DNA of 53,475 bases from an uncultured Planctomycetaceae bacterium (GTDB lineage: Bacteria; Planctomycetota; Planctomycetia; Planctomycetales; Planctomycetaceae): contig CAIQIE010000173.1 in NCBI GenBank assembly GCA_903871805.1, positions 1-53,475 of the forward strand. The letters run 5' to 3'. Both the position numbers and the translations under genes were made by a program. Numbering within the stretch: the stretch's first letter is position 1; each line of letters starts with the position of its first letter. The notes beneath the pieces were generated by a model. It made no database searches, was not told the DNA's origin, and saw only the letters and a program-made list of their open reading frames with translations. Positions 16,994 to 26,223 of the stretch are shown here, in pieces.

Positions 16994-17554
16994 ATGCGAA
17001 AAAACACGTTGCTGAGCAGAATTACCAGCATCGCTGTATGCTTTGGAATTCTGATTTCAAATGCAGCTTCGGGATTTGACGGTGTTCGCAGTCAGATTGC
17101 CCGGGATGTCGAGCTGAGCCGTCAGGGAGGCCTGAGCGGTCATGTTTGTTCTCCCGCTGGTATTCCGATTTCCAGCGCCGCAGTCCAATTGAAGTATCAG
17201 GGAACCATCATTGCTGAAACCACAACCAACGATCAGGGAAATTTCCTGATCACTGGTGTTCGCGGTGGAGCCCATGACCTGAATGTGGGATCAGTTTCCA
17301 CGCAGCTTCGCCTGTGGAAGAGCGGGACTGCTCCGGAAGGTGCTGGAGATGATGTGACCATCGCTGCGAGTGAGTTTGTCGTTCGTGGCCAGTATCAGGA
17401 TGCGAATCCGTCGGGAGCCTTTGTGCCCTACGCACCAGGCTTTGGGTTTATGACATTTGTCACCATCGCTTCGGTGGCAGTTGCCACTACCGCCATTGTG
17501 ATTGCGGTTGAGGCGCAGAATGACGTTGATAATCTCACGCCGGCTTCTCCCTGA
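16994..17554 (+). CDS. Exported protein with carboxypeptidase-regulatory-like domain
   Basis: A 186-residue exported protein. The signal peptide runs to about residue 27 (NAASG). Residues about 45-95 form a CarboxypepD_reg-like beta-sandwich: GLSGHVCSPAGIPISSAAVQ, then TTTNDQGNFLITGVRGGAHDL. These domains are common in planctomycete surface proteins and have no catalytic role. A C-terminal hydrophobic helix (about 149-170, FVTIASVAVATTAIVIAV) may anchor it. Start ATG 16994 has GAAGGG upstream. It is followed by a hairpin terminator and appears to be a single-gene unit. Function unknown beyond a likely structural or binding role at the cell envelope. Confidence 0.75.
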   Translation: MRKNTLLSRITSIAVCFGILISNAASGFDGVRSQIARDVELSRQGGLSGHVCSPAGIPISSAAVQLKYQGTIIAETTTNDQGNFLITGVRGGAHDLNVGSVSTQLRLWKSGTAPEGAGDDVTIAASEFVVRGQYQDANPSGAFVPYAPGFGFMTFVTIASVAVATTAIVIAVEAQNDVDNLTPASP

Positions 17555-17584
17555 GAGTCGTTGAAGAATTCAAGCTTACCGGAT

Positions 17585-17617
17585 GAAAGAGCCTGCGAGT
17601 TTCTCGTGGGCTCTTTC
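17585..17617 (+). terminator. Likely terminator after 16994-17554
   Basis: Nine-base perfect arms gaaagagcc (17585-17593) and ggctctttc (17609-17617), with further pairing of cgag/ctcg inside. The T-run after it is interrupted (tgcttt), so strength is uncertain. Confidence 0.65.
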
Positions 17618-17835
17618 TGCTTTGAGACGCAGTGGCAAGAAGGAGTACGCGCACGGAGCGTTGAATCCAGGTTCCGGGCACGCAGCGCCGTCAGTATTGT
17701 TATGAGCATCGGTGAAGTCGCGTGTGGCGCCAAACCCACCGGGAACAGTCTGTCGAGTCCTGCGGTTCCGAGCGGGGGTGTTTGCCGCGGACCGGGGCAA
17801 TGACCTGCCGCTGGTCGCCCCGGGGGTTTCACACT

Positions 17836-19140
17836 TCAGGGGGTGAGTTCTGCGAAGGCGGCTTCTGCTGCTTCCAGAGTGGCGGCGATATCGCTGTCGC
17901 TGTGCACGGCAGAGATGAACATGGCTTCGAACTGGCTGCAGGGAAGATAGACCCCCCGGTTAAGCATTCCGTGAAACCACCTTGCAAATCGGGCGGTATC
18001 TGATTTGGTCGCTGTTGACAGATCTGACACGCCTTCTGTGGTCAGGAATGCCGTTAGCATGCTGCCGACCCGATTGACCTGGATGGGAATCTGACTTTTT
18101 GCGGCAGCCGCTTTGAAACCGTGCTCCAGCGCAGCGCCCAGTTGTTCGAGGCGTGGATAGGGATTTTCACGTCGAATCAGCTGCAGCATGGCAATGCCGG
18201 CTGCCATGGCAACGGGATTCCCGGAGAGCGTTCCGGCCTGATAGACCTTTCCGACCGGGGACACATTTTTCATGATGTCCGCCCTGCCTCCGTAGGCACC
18301 CACGGGCATACCGGCTCCGAGGATTTTGCCCATCGTGGTCATATCGGGACGGATTCCCAGGATTTGTTGTGCGCCGCCGGCGGCCAGTCGGAATCCCGTC
18401 ATCACCTCGTCAAAGATCAGCACTGTACCGGATTGATCGCACAACTGTCGCAGATCTGAAAGGAACTGCGGGGTTGGGATGACACAGCCCATGTTTCCTA
18501 CGACAGGTTCAATGATGACGGCGGCCAGTTTATCGCCTTGATTGTGAAAGGCAGTTCGCAGGCTTTCGCAGTCGTTGTATGGGAGGACCAGCGTATCTGC
18601 GGTGCTGCCTTGCGGAACACCGGGGCTGGAGGGACATCCCAGAGTGAGAGCACCGCTGCCGGCAGACACCAGCAGACTGTCGACGTGACCATGATAGCAG
18701 CCTGCAAACTTGACAATCCCATTGCGTCCGGTGAAACCGCGGGCGACGCGGATTGCGGACATGGTGGCTTCGGTTCCGGAATTGACCATCCGCACCATTT
18801 CGATGGAAGGCACCATTTCGGTCACCAGTTGAGCCAGTTCAGCTTCGGCTTCGGTTGGTGCGCCGAAGCTGGTGCCGATTTCCAGGGCGCTTTGGATGGC
18901 GCTGAGAATCGCGGGGTGACGGTGGCCGAACAGGTGTGGCCCCCAGGAACCGATGTAGTCGATAAATCGGTTACCATCCACATCGAACAACCATGCTCCC
19001 TCACCGCGTTTCATGAAGGGGGGAGTTCCGCCGACAGCGCCAAAAGCGCGCGCGGGACTATTGACGCCTCCGGGAATCAGGGCGGATGCTTTGCGAAACA
19101 GGCGTTCGCTTTCTGTACGTCGGGAAGTATCAGGCAGCAT
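17836..19140 (-). CDS. hemL: Glutamate-1-semialdehyde 2,1-aminomutase
   Basis: Converts glutamate-1-semialdehyde to 5-aminolevulinate in the C5 route to haem, using pyridoxal phosphate. The family sequence starts at LFRKASALIPGGVNSPARAF, has VNSGTEATMSAIRVAR (PLP phosphate binding), CYHGH, and LIFDEVMTGFR, followed by the PLP lysine Lys272 in MGKILGAGMPVGAYGG. At 434 residues from ATG 19140, length matches the family. A longer frame reaches 19329, but the added residues have no family counterpart. The ribosome-binding site is weak. The downstream neighbour is the convergent carboxypeptidase-regulatory-like gene; upstream, the LRR lipoprotein gene ends 213 bases away on the same strand. Haem supply fits the large c-type haem protein at 21106. 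Confidence 0.96.
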   Translation of the reverse strand: MLPDTSRRTESERLFRKASALIPGGVNSPARAFGAVGGTPPFMKRGEGAWLFDVDGNRFIDYIGSWGPHLFGHRHPAILSAIQSALEIGTSFGAPTEAEAELAQLVTEMVPSIEMVRMVNSGTEATMSAIRVARGFTGRNGIVKFAGCYHGHVDSLLVSAGSGALTLGCPSSPGVPQGSTADTLVLPYNDCESLRTAFHNQGDKLAAVIIEPVVGNMGCVIPTPQFLSDLRQLCDQSGTVLIFDEVMTGFRLAAGGAQQILGIRPDMTTMGKILGAGMPVGAYGGRADIMKNVSPVGKVYQAGTLSGNPVAMAAGIAMLQLIRRENPYPRLEQLGAALEHGFKAAAAKSQIPIQVNRVGSMLTAFLTTEGVSDLSTATKSDTARFARWFHGMLNRGVYLPCSQFEAMFISAVHSDSDIAATLEAAEAAFAELTP

Positions 19141-19353
19141 GGTCCGGGGGCTTTCAGAGTCCTGGTGGAAGGACGCGATGGTTAGCAGAGGAAGCCGTGA
19201 AAACGAGACGTACAAAAAATTTTCAGGCACGGTTTGATCAGGACGGAAGAACGGAATTCTCGCTGAATTTTCAGCCAGCAAATTTTGGAGGATTGCTGGT
19301 GCGTTAAGTGTTTTTACCTGCCGCACCATGGATTCATCGGATTGGCTGCAGAT

Positions 19354-20646
19354 TCAGTTGACCTTCAATTCAAGGGTGGGTTTTGCTGCCCTGAGTTTTT
19401 CGATGGTTTCGGCGGATACTTCGCAGTTGGAGATATCGAGGTATTTCAGGGCTGGGAGCTGAGCAAGTTGGGTGAAGCCTGCGTCGTCCAGTTGTGTGCC
19501 CGCGAGATGCAGTCGTTCCAGTTGCGACATCTTCAGAATTGTGGGCACGGATTCGGATGAGATGCGGGTGGCTTCCAGATTTAGTTCCTTCATGGCTGTC
19601 AGAGTGCCAAGTTCCGCAAAGCTCTCATCACGGACTTTTTTGATTTCCCGGAGTTCAAGGTAGGTGAGCCCGGTCAGGCGTGCGAGTTTTGCGATTCCGT
19701 CGGCAGTTACCAACCGGCATTCGCTGATATCGAGCCATGTCAGTTTGGGCAGCCGGCTGATGACTTCCAGGCCATCGTCATCGATGGAGGTTTCCCGCAG
19801 TTCCAGGCGTGTCAGTTCTGTACAGGCTGCAAGATGGCTTATTCCGGCGCCTGTGACATCGGCCAGCCGGCATCCAAAACGACGCAGTTTTTTCAGACTG
19901 GCGATCGCGGGCATTCCTGCGTCAGTCAGACGAGATGCTTCGAGTTGCAGTTGTTCGAGGGTTGCGATGGAGGCGATCGCTGGCATAGCCGCATCAGTCA
20001 CGGCGGTGTAGTTCAGATTCAGAGATTTTAAAGGGAGTCCTTTAAGAGATTCTGCACAGGCATCTGTGACTTTTGACTTTTCCAATTGCACGTCGACCAG
20101 CGACTTCATGCCGCTGAGTTTTGCAACGCCAGCGTCTGTAACATTGGAATTACGCAGGTCGATAGCCCGGAGCTTTGTTAATCCCTGAATGTGAGCCAGC
20201 CCTTCATCAGTGAAGCCTGCTCGTCGCAGGATCAGTGCTTCAAGGCTGGTCAGGCTGCCGACGATTTTCATGGTTTCGTCGCCGATTCCGGAAGCATCTG
20301 TCAGGTCGAGGCGTTTGAGGGATTTCAGAGACGCCAGGAACGCCATTCCTTTGTCGTTCATTCCCGGCCCGCCAAAGCGTGCCACGGTGACGCTGTGCAG
20401 GCCGGCCAGATTCTTCAGAGCTTCGGAAAAGTCTGTGTCTGAGGACACGGAGATCTCGGACACATGACCGGCTTTGTCTTTCTGGAGGCTGCAGCCTGCT
20501 TTTTCCAGGGCTGCAACGGCTGCCGGATCGTCGGCCGGGACCGCAGGCGCGTTGGAAGTGTCGGTGGCGCCGGTGCTGGAGGAAGGCTGACAGCCACTTA
20601 GGAAAAACGTGCACGCGAGAATTGTCGAAAGTGTAAAACGGCTCAT
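19354..20646 (-). CDS. Leucine-rich-repeat lipoprotein
   Basis: A 430-residue lipoprotein. Signal and lipobox are ILACTFFLSGC with Cys19 as the lipidated residue. After a low-complexity linker, residues about 70-430 are built from some fourteen leucine-rich repeats of 23-24 residues, with the pattern L-x(2)-L-x-L-x(5)-I-x-D-x-G. They resemble the RNI-like/GALA-type repeats that are frequent in planctomycetes. The repeats should form a curved solenoid for protein binding. No enzymatic domain is attached. ATG 20646 was chosen because it begins the signal peptide; the frame is open to 20691. The partner is unknown. It is divergent from the haem protein at 21106, across a 459-base spacer with a perfect palindrome. 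Confidence 0.85.
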   Translation of the reverse strand: MSRFTLSTILACTFFLSGCQPSSSTGATDTSNAPAVPADDPAAVAALEKAGCSLQKDKAGHVSEISVSSDTDFSEALKNLAGLHSVTVARFGGPGMNDKGMAFLASLKSLKRLDLTDASGIGDETMKIVGSLTSLEALILRRAGFTDEGLAHIQGLTKLRAIDLRNSNVTDAGVAKLSGMKSLVDVQLEKSKVTDACAESLKGLPLKSLNLNYTAVTDAAMPAIASIATLEQLQLEASRLTDAGMPAIASLKKLRRFGCRLADVTGAGISHLAACTELTRLELRETSIDDDGLEVISRLPKLTWLDISECRLVTADGIAKLARLTGLTYLELREIKKVRDESFAELGTLTAMKELNLEATRISSESVPTILKMSQLERLHLAGTQLDDAGFTQLAQLPALKYLDISNCEVSAETIEKLRAAKPTLELKVN

Positions 20647-21105
20647 CGGATAGCTCGTGATTCCGCAAAAAGTCAAAATGCAGGACGGCAAACCTGAAAC
20701 TGGAGGCAGCCATCTCGGTACTGATTCTTATCAAAGGACACTTACAGGCAACCGAAATCTGCTGAATCTGAAATTCGCACGATTGCAGGGCCTGCCCAGT
20801 TTAAACTGGAGACGGCGGCCCGTGCAATCCGCTGGAAAAACGGAGCCAGTTTGAGAAAGTCCGTAGAAAGTCCGCGTGCCGGGATCGCTGCGAGACAGGA
20901 CGGCGTCGTGGCTGACATATGTTTGCAGGCATGCTGGTTGAAGACCGGGCACTGGAAGGATCGCGGTGAGCGTGAATTGTCGACAGGCGGCACCGGGCGG
21001 GATGTGCCATATGGCCGGTCATCGTTTCCGGTTGTCAGCCGTCGGCATTCCTGCAACGATTCGGATTGGTGAGGACCTGAATGCGGTATGGGAGAGAGGT
21101 TCGTC
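20647..21105. other. Divergent spacer with a 14-base palindrome
   Basis: 459 bases between divergent genes, without a plausible gene. At 20796-20809 is a perfect palindrome, ccagtttaaactgg, of a size suited to a dimeric regulator. The haem-protein gene's ribosome-binding site (ggagagagg) lies just before 21106. Confidence 0.5.
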
Positions 21106-24100
21106 ATGTTTCAGTCAGAAAAGTTGTGGTATTCGCTGGGCTGTGTGCTGATTTGCCTGATCTGTGATCTGCGGGCGGATGAGCGGATACCGCATGCTCA
21201 GGACAAGCCTCCGGGACCGGCATTAAGTCCTGAGGAAGCCATGGCGAAGATGACCGTTCCCGAAGGATTCTCGGTCGAACTGATCGCTGCGGAACCGGAT
21301 CTGGTCAATCCGGTATCGATGGCGATTGATGAACGGGGGCGATACTGGATTACCGAGTCACTGGAATATCCGCGTCGGCCGGCTGGACCGGGGCGGGATC
21401 GAGTGAAGGTGCTGGAAGATACTGACGGAGACGGACGGGCTGATCGCTTTGATATCTTTATGGAAGGCCTGAACATTCCCAGTGGCATTGCGGTGGGCCA
21501 TGGTGGTGTCTGGGTTGCCAACGCCCCTGATCTTCTGTTTGTGCAGGACACCGACGGTGATGGCAAAGCCGACAAGCAGGACGTTGTTGTCACCGGGTTT
21601 GGGCGTGACGACACACATGAGCTGCCGAATTCGCTGACGTGGGGGCCGGATGGCTGGCTGTACGGGCTGAACGGTGTTTTTAATCCGTCCCATATTCATT
21701 ACGGGCCATCCAACCCCAATTTTCGTGAAGGCCATGCAGGCTGGAAATTTACCTGCGCCATGTTCCGCATTCATCCGAAGACCTGGGAATTTCAGGTGTT
21801 TTGTGAGGGCACCAGCAATCCGTGGGGTATAGCCTTCAATGATGTCGGCGAAGCGTTTGTCAGTGCCTGTGTGATTGATCACCTTTGGCACTTGACGGAA
21901 ACCGGCTACTACCATCGTCAGGGCGGTCCGTACCCACCGTTTACATGGAAGATCGAAAGTATCGTCAGCCATAAGCACCAGAAAGCAGCCTACTGCGGAA
22001 TTCATTGGTATGACAGTGATGCCTATCCGGAAGCCTTTCGGAAAAAACTCTACATGGGAAATATCCATGGCAGTTGCATCAACAGTGATCGGATTGAACG
22101 CCGCGAATCCACCTGGCAGGCGTCGCCCGAGCCGGATTTTCTGAGCGCGAATGATGCCTGGTTTATGCCTGTGGTTCAGAAAACGGGACCAGACGGCTGC
22201 CTGTGTATTCTGGATTGGTATGATCGTTATCACTGTTATCAGGACGCCAACCGGGATCCCTCCGGGCTCGACCGTCTGCGTGGACGGCTGTATCGGATTC
22301 ACTACCGCGATGTGCCGAGAGTGGCGGCGTTTGATCTGGCGCAGGAGACAGATGAGTCTCTGTTGCGAATGCTGGGAGATGGAAACAGTTACCGTCGCGA
22401 GACTGCACAGCGATTACTGACGGAACGCCTGCTCCGGGCCTCGGCAAAATCGCTCCCGGAAATGCTGGAGAAAACGGTGTTGACTGCGGCCGCTGCAGAG
22501 GTCCGCCTGCGTGTGCTGGGCATTCTGATGGCTGGCGGGGAAATGTCGGAGCAAACACAACTGACGCTGCTCAACGATGCGGATCCTGTGATTCGGGCGT
22601 GGGCCATCCGGGCTGCTGGCGACAGAAAGGGGCTCTCCCCTGCCCTGTTGAAGAGCCTTTTGGCAGGCAGTACGGATGCCGATCCGGCTGTGCGTCTGCA
22701 ATCTGCCATCACTGCCGTGAAGCAGCCGGAGATCGACGAAATTCCGGTGCTGGTAAGCGTTCTTGCAGCGGCAGGCAATGACCCGCTCGCTCCACGAATT
22801 GTCTGGAAGAATCTGCATCCCCTATTGGAAACGCAGACAGCTCAGTTTGTCGCTGAAGTGAAAAAAAACGGGAACTCAGAATCGGGTTTTGCGCTTTCTG
22901 TTCTGAATCTGCTGCCGCGTGTCGCGGATCGACTGCTATCCGCAGCAAAACCGGATACAGATTCCGTTGCATTGCTGCTGGAACTGCTGCTGGCCAATGA
23001 AGCGGGCGATGAGGCAGCAGATCGGTGCCTGCAGCTTCTGACAGCCAGACTGCGGTCCGGGGAAATTCAGGGCCTGTCACTGGTGAGTCTGAGAGAACGG
23101 ATGGCGACAAGTCTCCTCGCCTTATCCTCAAAATCTCCGGAACGTGCGGGCTCGATTTCCGCTCTGGAACTGGCTGCATCGATGGGAATTCCTGCTGCAA
23201 CTGCGAACGCAGAAGAACAGTTTCATGAATCCCTGGTGGAGGGAGTGCGGATTCGTATGCTGAACGCGCTGGTTACAGCGGGTTGGGACCGCTCACTGGA
23301 GCTGGCTGAAACTTTGCTGATGACGGAGACTTCAGAGGATGCAAAACGGGGAGCGTTGCAGGCCATCGCCAGAATTCGCTCGAAAGCCGCCGGGGAACTG
23401 ATCCTTCGCAGTCTGAAGACACTTTCCAACGAGCTACAGCCGCTGGGCGTGGAAATCCTGACTGATCGTCTGGAGTCTTCCATTGCCCTGATGACCATGA
23501 TTCAGGACGGCCACTACAACGCTTCGATCATCAATGCCAATCAGGCTCGCAAGATGCTGCAGCTCAAAGATGAAGCCCTGACGGCGATGGTTCATAAATC
23601 CTGGGGCCTTGTGCGTACGGAAAGAGATCCGGCGCGGCAGGAACTGATCGGTCTGATGCGCAATCAACTTCGCACATCGAAGGGAGATCCGCATGCAGGA
23701 CGTCTGGTCTTCCGACGTGTTTGTGCGCAATGTCATAAGATGTATGGGGAAGGAGCGGATGTCGGGCCGGATATCACGCGTAACGGAAGGGCTTCGTTCG
23801 AACAGTTGTTGTCAAACGTGTTTGATCCCAGTCTTGTGATTGGTTCCGCCTACCAGGCACAGACGGTTGTGACCACAAATGGAAAGGTGTTAACAGGACT
23901 GCCGATTGAAGACAGCCCCCAACGCGTGGTGTTGAAGGTTCAGGGGGACAGGCAGGAAGTGATTCCGCGGGCAGACATCGAGGAACAGGTCACCAGCCCT
24001 CTCTCGCTGATGCCCGAGGGGCTGGAGAAACAGTTGGGGCCGCAGGAATTGCTGGACCTGTTTGCCTGGCTGACACTGGATCGACCGCCGGAGGATCCAG

Positions 24101-24579
24101 AAGCCCGGTACCTGCCGGGATCTCGGATACTGCCCGGGAAAACAGACAACCCGCAGGAGTCTGCGCCGCTTGTGGAACAGTTGCTGCCTGGATTTGTGCT
24201 GAAGAAATCTGGTGAAGGTGGCATCGAAGTCCTTGAGAACTATCACGGGCGACCGGCTTTGCGCACCCATCCGGTTTCGCAACGTGAAGCCAGCCAGATG
24301 ACTGCGACCATGTTGGTTCCGGCTGGGAAAACGGTGCAACTGCGCCTTGCGGTCGCATCGGATGAGCGTGGGGACTGGCAGTTGAGAGTGAACATTGATG
24401 GTCAGCCGCGGCATCAATCGATTGTGCGACACGGGGCTGGTGGAGTGGAATGGGGGGAGGTTGTGGTTGATGTGTCTGATTTATCTGGACGTTTGATCAC
24501 TATCGATTTATTCAATGGATCAAATGATTGGTCCTATGAGTTTGGCTATTGGAATGCGGCAGAATTGATAATTAGATGA
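21106..24579 (+). CDS. PVC-type haem-binding CxxCH protein with HEAT repeats
   Basis: An 1157-residue exported protein of a type typical of Planctomycetes and Verrucomicrobia. A signal peptide (about 1-24) leads into a beta-propeller like that of membrane-bound glucose/sorbosone dehydrogenases: VPEGFSVELIAAEPDLVNPVSMAID, DTDGDGRAD, DTDGDGKAD, then SLTWGPDGWLYGLNG. A central helical region (about 425-850) looks like HEAT repeats. A cytochrome-c domain follows, with the haem motif CAQCH at residues 873-877 and GADVGPDIT after it. The C-terminus (about 1010-1157) is a beta-sandwich-like domain. It probably oxidises sugars or polysaccharide-derived substrates, passing electrons to the haem; the substrate is unknown. 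ATG 21106 follows an excellent GGAGAGAGG box; ATG 21088 would extend it by six residues. Confidence 0.9.
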   Translation: MFQSEKLWYSLGCVLICLICDLRADERIPHAQDKPPGPALSPEEAMAKMTVPEGFSVELIAAEPDLVNPVSMAIDERGRYWITESLEYPRRPAGPGRDRVKVLEDTDGDGRADRFDIFMEGLNIPSGIAVGHGGVWVANAPDLLFVQDTDGDGKADKQDVVVTGFGRDDTHELPNSLTWGPDGWLYGLNGVFNPSHIHYGPSNPNFREGHAGWKFTCAMFRIHPKTWEFQVFCEGTSNPWGIAFNDVGEAFVSACVIDHLWHLTETGYYHRQGGPYPPFTWKIESIVSHKHQKAAYCGIHWYDSDAYPEAFRKKLYMGNIHGSCINSDRIERRESTWQASPEPDFLSANDAWFMPVVQKTGPDGCLCILDWYDRYHCYQDANRDPSGLDRLRGRLYRIHYRDVPRVAAFDLAQETDESLLRMLGDGNSYRRETAQRLLTERLLRASAKSLPEMLEKTVLTAAAAEVRLRVLGILMAGGEMSEQTQLTLLNDADPVIRAWAIRAAGDRKGLSPALLKSLLAGSTDADPAVRLQSAITAVKQPEIDEIPVLVSVLAAAGNDPLAPRIVWKNLHPLLETQTAQFVAEVKKNGNSESGFALSVLNLLPRVADRLLSAAKPDTDSVALLLELLLANEAGDEAADRCLQLLTARLRSGEIQGLSLVSLRERMATSLLALSSKSPERAGSISALELAASMGIPAATANAEEQFHESLVEGVRIRMLNALVTAGWDRSLELAETLLMTETSEDAKRGALQAIARIRSKAAGELILRSLKTLSNELQPLGVEILTDRLESSIALMTMIQDGHYNASIINANQARKMLQLKDEALTAMVHKSWGLVRTERDPARQELIGLMRNQLRTSKGDPHAGRLVFRRVCAQCHKMYGEGADVGPDITRNGRASFEQLLSNVFDPSLVIGSAYQAQTVVTTNGKVLTGLPIEDSPQRVVLKVQGDRQEVIPRADIEEQVTSPLSLMPEGLEKQLGPQELLDLFAWLTLDRPPEDPEARYLPGSRILPGKTDNPQESAPLVEQLLPGFVLKKSGEGGIEVLENYHGRPALRTHPVSQREASQMTATMLVPAGKTVQLRLAVASDERGDWQLRVNIDGQPRHQSIVRHGAGGVEWGEVVVDVSDLSGRLITIDLFNGSNDWSYEFGYWNAAELIIR

Positions 24580-24777
24580 GTTTTTCGTAATTGTTGGGTG
24601 AAACCAGGGAGATTCGGATTCAGTGGCTGCCTTTATGCTGGTAATTGTCAGGTAGTGAAATCAAGGGTGTTGTTTCTCTGGTTCGGAAACCGTTGTCTCG
24701 GGCTTCCGGCGATTCTTCCGAGAGGATCGGGAGGACGCTGCAGCCAATTTCTGCCGAGTAGAACGAGTATCAGGTTT

Positions 24778-25278
24778 ATGATTTCTCAAACGGTTGAATA
24801 TGCGCTGCGTGCCATTGTCACTATCGCGCAGAAATCTGGTCGATCTGTGACAGCGAAGGAGGTTGCGGCCACCACGAAAGTGCCGGGGCCGTATTTATCC
24901 AAGCTGATGCAATCGCTGGTTCGGGGTGGTTTGGTAACGGCGCAGCGGGGGCCGAATGGGGGCTTTCAGTTAATGCGTGATCCCGGCACCCTGACTTTGT
25001 GGGAAGTTGTGAATGCCCTGGAGCCATTTCAGCGGATAACCACCTGTCCACTGGGCCTGAGTTCTCATGGCAGTCGTCTGTGTCCACTGCACAGTAGTCT
25101 GGATCATGCGCTGGGGACGATGGAAACATTGTTCAGGAGCATGACTGTGTCGCAGATGTTGTCTCAAGCCGGGGCAGCGACGCCGCTGTGTGAAGAGATT
25201 CCTCTGATGCAACTGTCCTGTGGAACTTTGTCCGCGGCGATGACAAACGTGTTGTCGGAGGTTCCTGCAATCTCCTGA
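24778..25278 (+). CDS. Rrf2-family transcriptional regulator
   Basis: A 166-residue Rrf2-type DNA-binding protein. The winged-helix domain begins MISQTVEYALRAIVTIA and includes KEVAATTKVPGPYLSKLMQSL as recognition helices, with the wing RGPNGGFQL. Four cysteines lie in the second half: Cys90 and Cys102 (TTCPLG and RLCPLH), Cys138 and Cys148. Rrf2 proteins such as IscR, NsrR and RirA bind an Fe-S cluster through three clustered cysteines, so this one may sense iron, nitric oxide or redox state; the spacing here differs from IscR. ATG 24778 matches the family start. It lies 198 bases after the haem-protein gene and 98 bases before a sugar isomerase, all on the same strand. Targets are unknown. 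Confidence 0.88.
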   Translation: MISQTVEYALRAIVTIAQKSGRSVTAKEVAATTKVPGPYLSKLMQSLVRGGLVTAQRGPNGGFQLMRDPGTLTLWEVVNALEPFQRITTCPLGLSSHGSRLCPLHSSLDHALGTMETLFRSMTVSQMLSQAGAATPLCEEIPLMQLSCGTLSAAMTNVLSEVPAIS

Positions 25279-25376
25279 TTTCGTTAACCTGACCACAGCC
25301 ATTGGGCGTTGCGGAGCAGGGAGTGTCGCCTGTGTCCGGGGAAGTGGAAGGTGGGGAATACGATCGGGTGACGTCG

Positions 25377-26204
25377 ATGATTCGTACAGCGGTGACGGTA
25401 AGTCTTGTAGAGCAGGCTCGCCGGGGGCCTTTTGTTTTTCACGGCGACCTGGAGTCTGGCTGTCGCCAGGCGGCAGAGTTGGGATTTGATGCGATTGAGT
25501 TGTTCGCGCCGTCGGGGGAAGTGATTCGTGGTCTTCCGCTGCGGCGGATGCTGTCAGAGTATGGACTGCAGTTGGCCGCGGTGGGAACCGGGGCAGGTAT
25601 GGTCGCGCACAAGCTGCAATTGTGCGACGTGGATCCCGGGCGACGAGGTGAGGCCGAGGCTTTTATTCGCGGGATTATGGAAGCGGGGGCAGAATTTGGT
25701 GCCCCTGCGATTATCGGCTCAATGCAGGGCCGCTGGGATGATATCGTGAATCAGGCAGCGGCCACAGAGTTTCTGAAGTCTGCACTGGAGCGACTTGGGG
25801 AGTGTGCGACAGGGCTGGGGACAGTGCTGTTTTATGAGCCGCTGAATCGCTATGAAACGAACATGTGCACCACGATGCAGCAGGGAGCCGAACTGCTTGG
25901 TTCTCTGTCGACACACTCTGTCAGACTGCTGGCGGATTTGTTTCACATGAATATTGAGGAAACCAGTTTATCGGCGGGGTTGCGGGACTGCGGAAGATTT
26001 CTGGGCCACGTGCATTTTGTGGATTCCAATCGGCAGGCTGCTGGACGGGGTCATATGGATTACGGTCCGGTAGCGGCTGTTCTGAGAGAAATGGGATATG
26101 TCGGATATCTGTCGGCGGAAGCATTTCCGACACCGGATTCGCGAACAGCAGCTGAGCAGACGATCGAGACTTTTCGAAGTGTCTTTGGGAAACTTCGGGA
26201 TTGA
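25377..26204 (+). CDS. Sugar phosphate isomerase/epimerase-like TIM-barrel protein
   Basis: A 275-residue protein of the xylose-isomerase-like TIM-barrel superfamily (AP endonuclease 2 family). The barrel pattern is clear: a first strand with TAVTVSL, GFDAIELFAP, GLQLAAVGTG, PAIIGSMQGR, TVLFYEPLNRYET (metal-binding Glu), VRLLADLFHMNIEE (Asp and His), GHVHFVDSNRQAAGRGHMDY and GYLSAEAF (final Glu). These residues would bind a divalent metal. Related enzymes isomerise or epimerise keto-sugars, for example hydroxypyruvate and tagatose types. ATG 25377 begins at the first strand; the frame is open to 25302. It is convergent with nagA, with only 19 bases between them. Confidence 0.88.
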   Translation: MIRTAVTVSLVEQARRGPFVFHGDLESGCRQAAELGFDAIELFAPSGEVIRGLPLRRMLSEYGLQLAAVGTGAGMVAHKLQLCDVDPGRRGEAEAFIRGIMEAGAEFGAPAIIGSMQGRWDDIVNQAAATEFLKSALERLGECATGLGTVLFYEPLNRYETNMCTTMQQGAELLGSLSTHSVRLLADLFHMNIEETSLSAGLRDCGRFLGHVHFVDSNRQAAGRGHMDYGPVAAVLREMGYVGYLSAEAFPTPDSRTAAEQTIETFRSVFGKLRD

Positions 26205-26223
26205 ATAGGGGGCATCCGTAGAG

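Noticed and set aside
21358..22302. 314-codon antisense frame over the haem protein gene
   Set aside because: Opposite the conserved beta-propeller; no domain, no ribosome-binding site.
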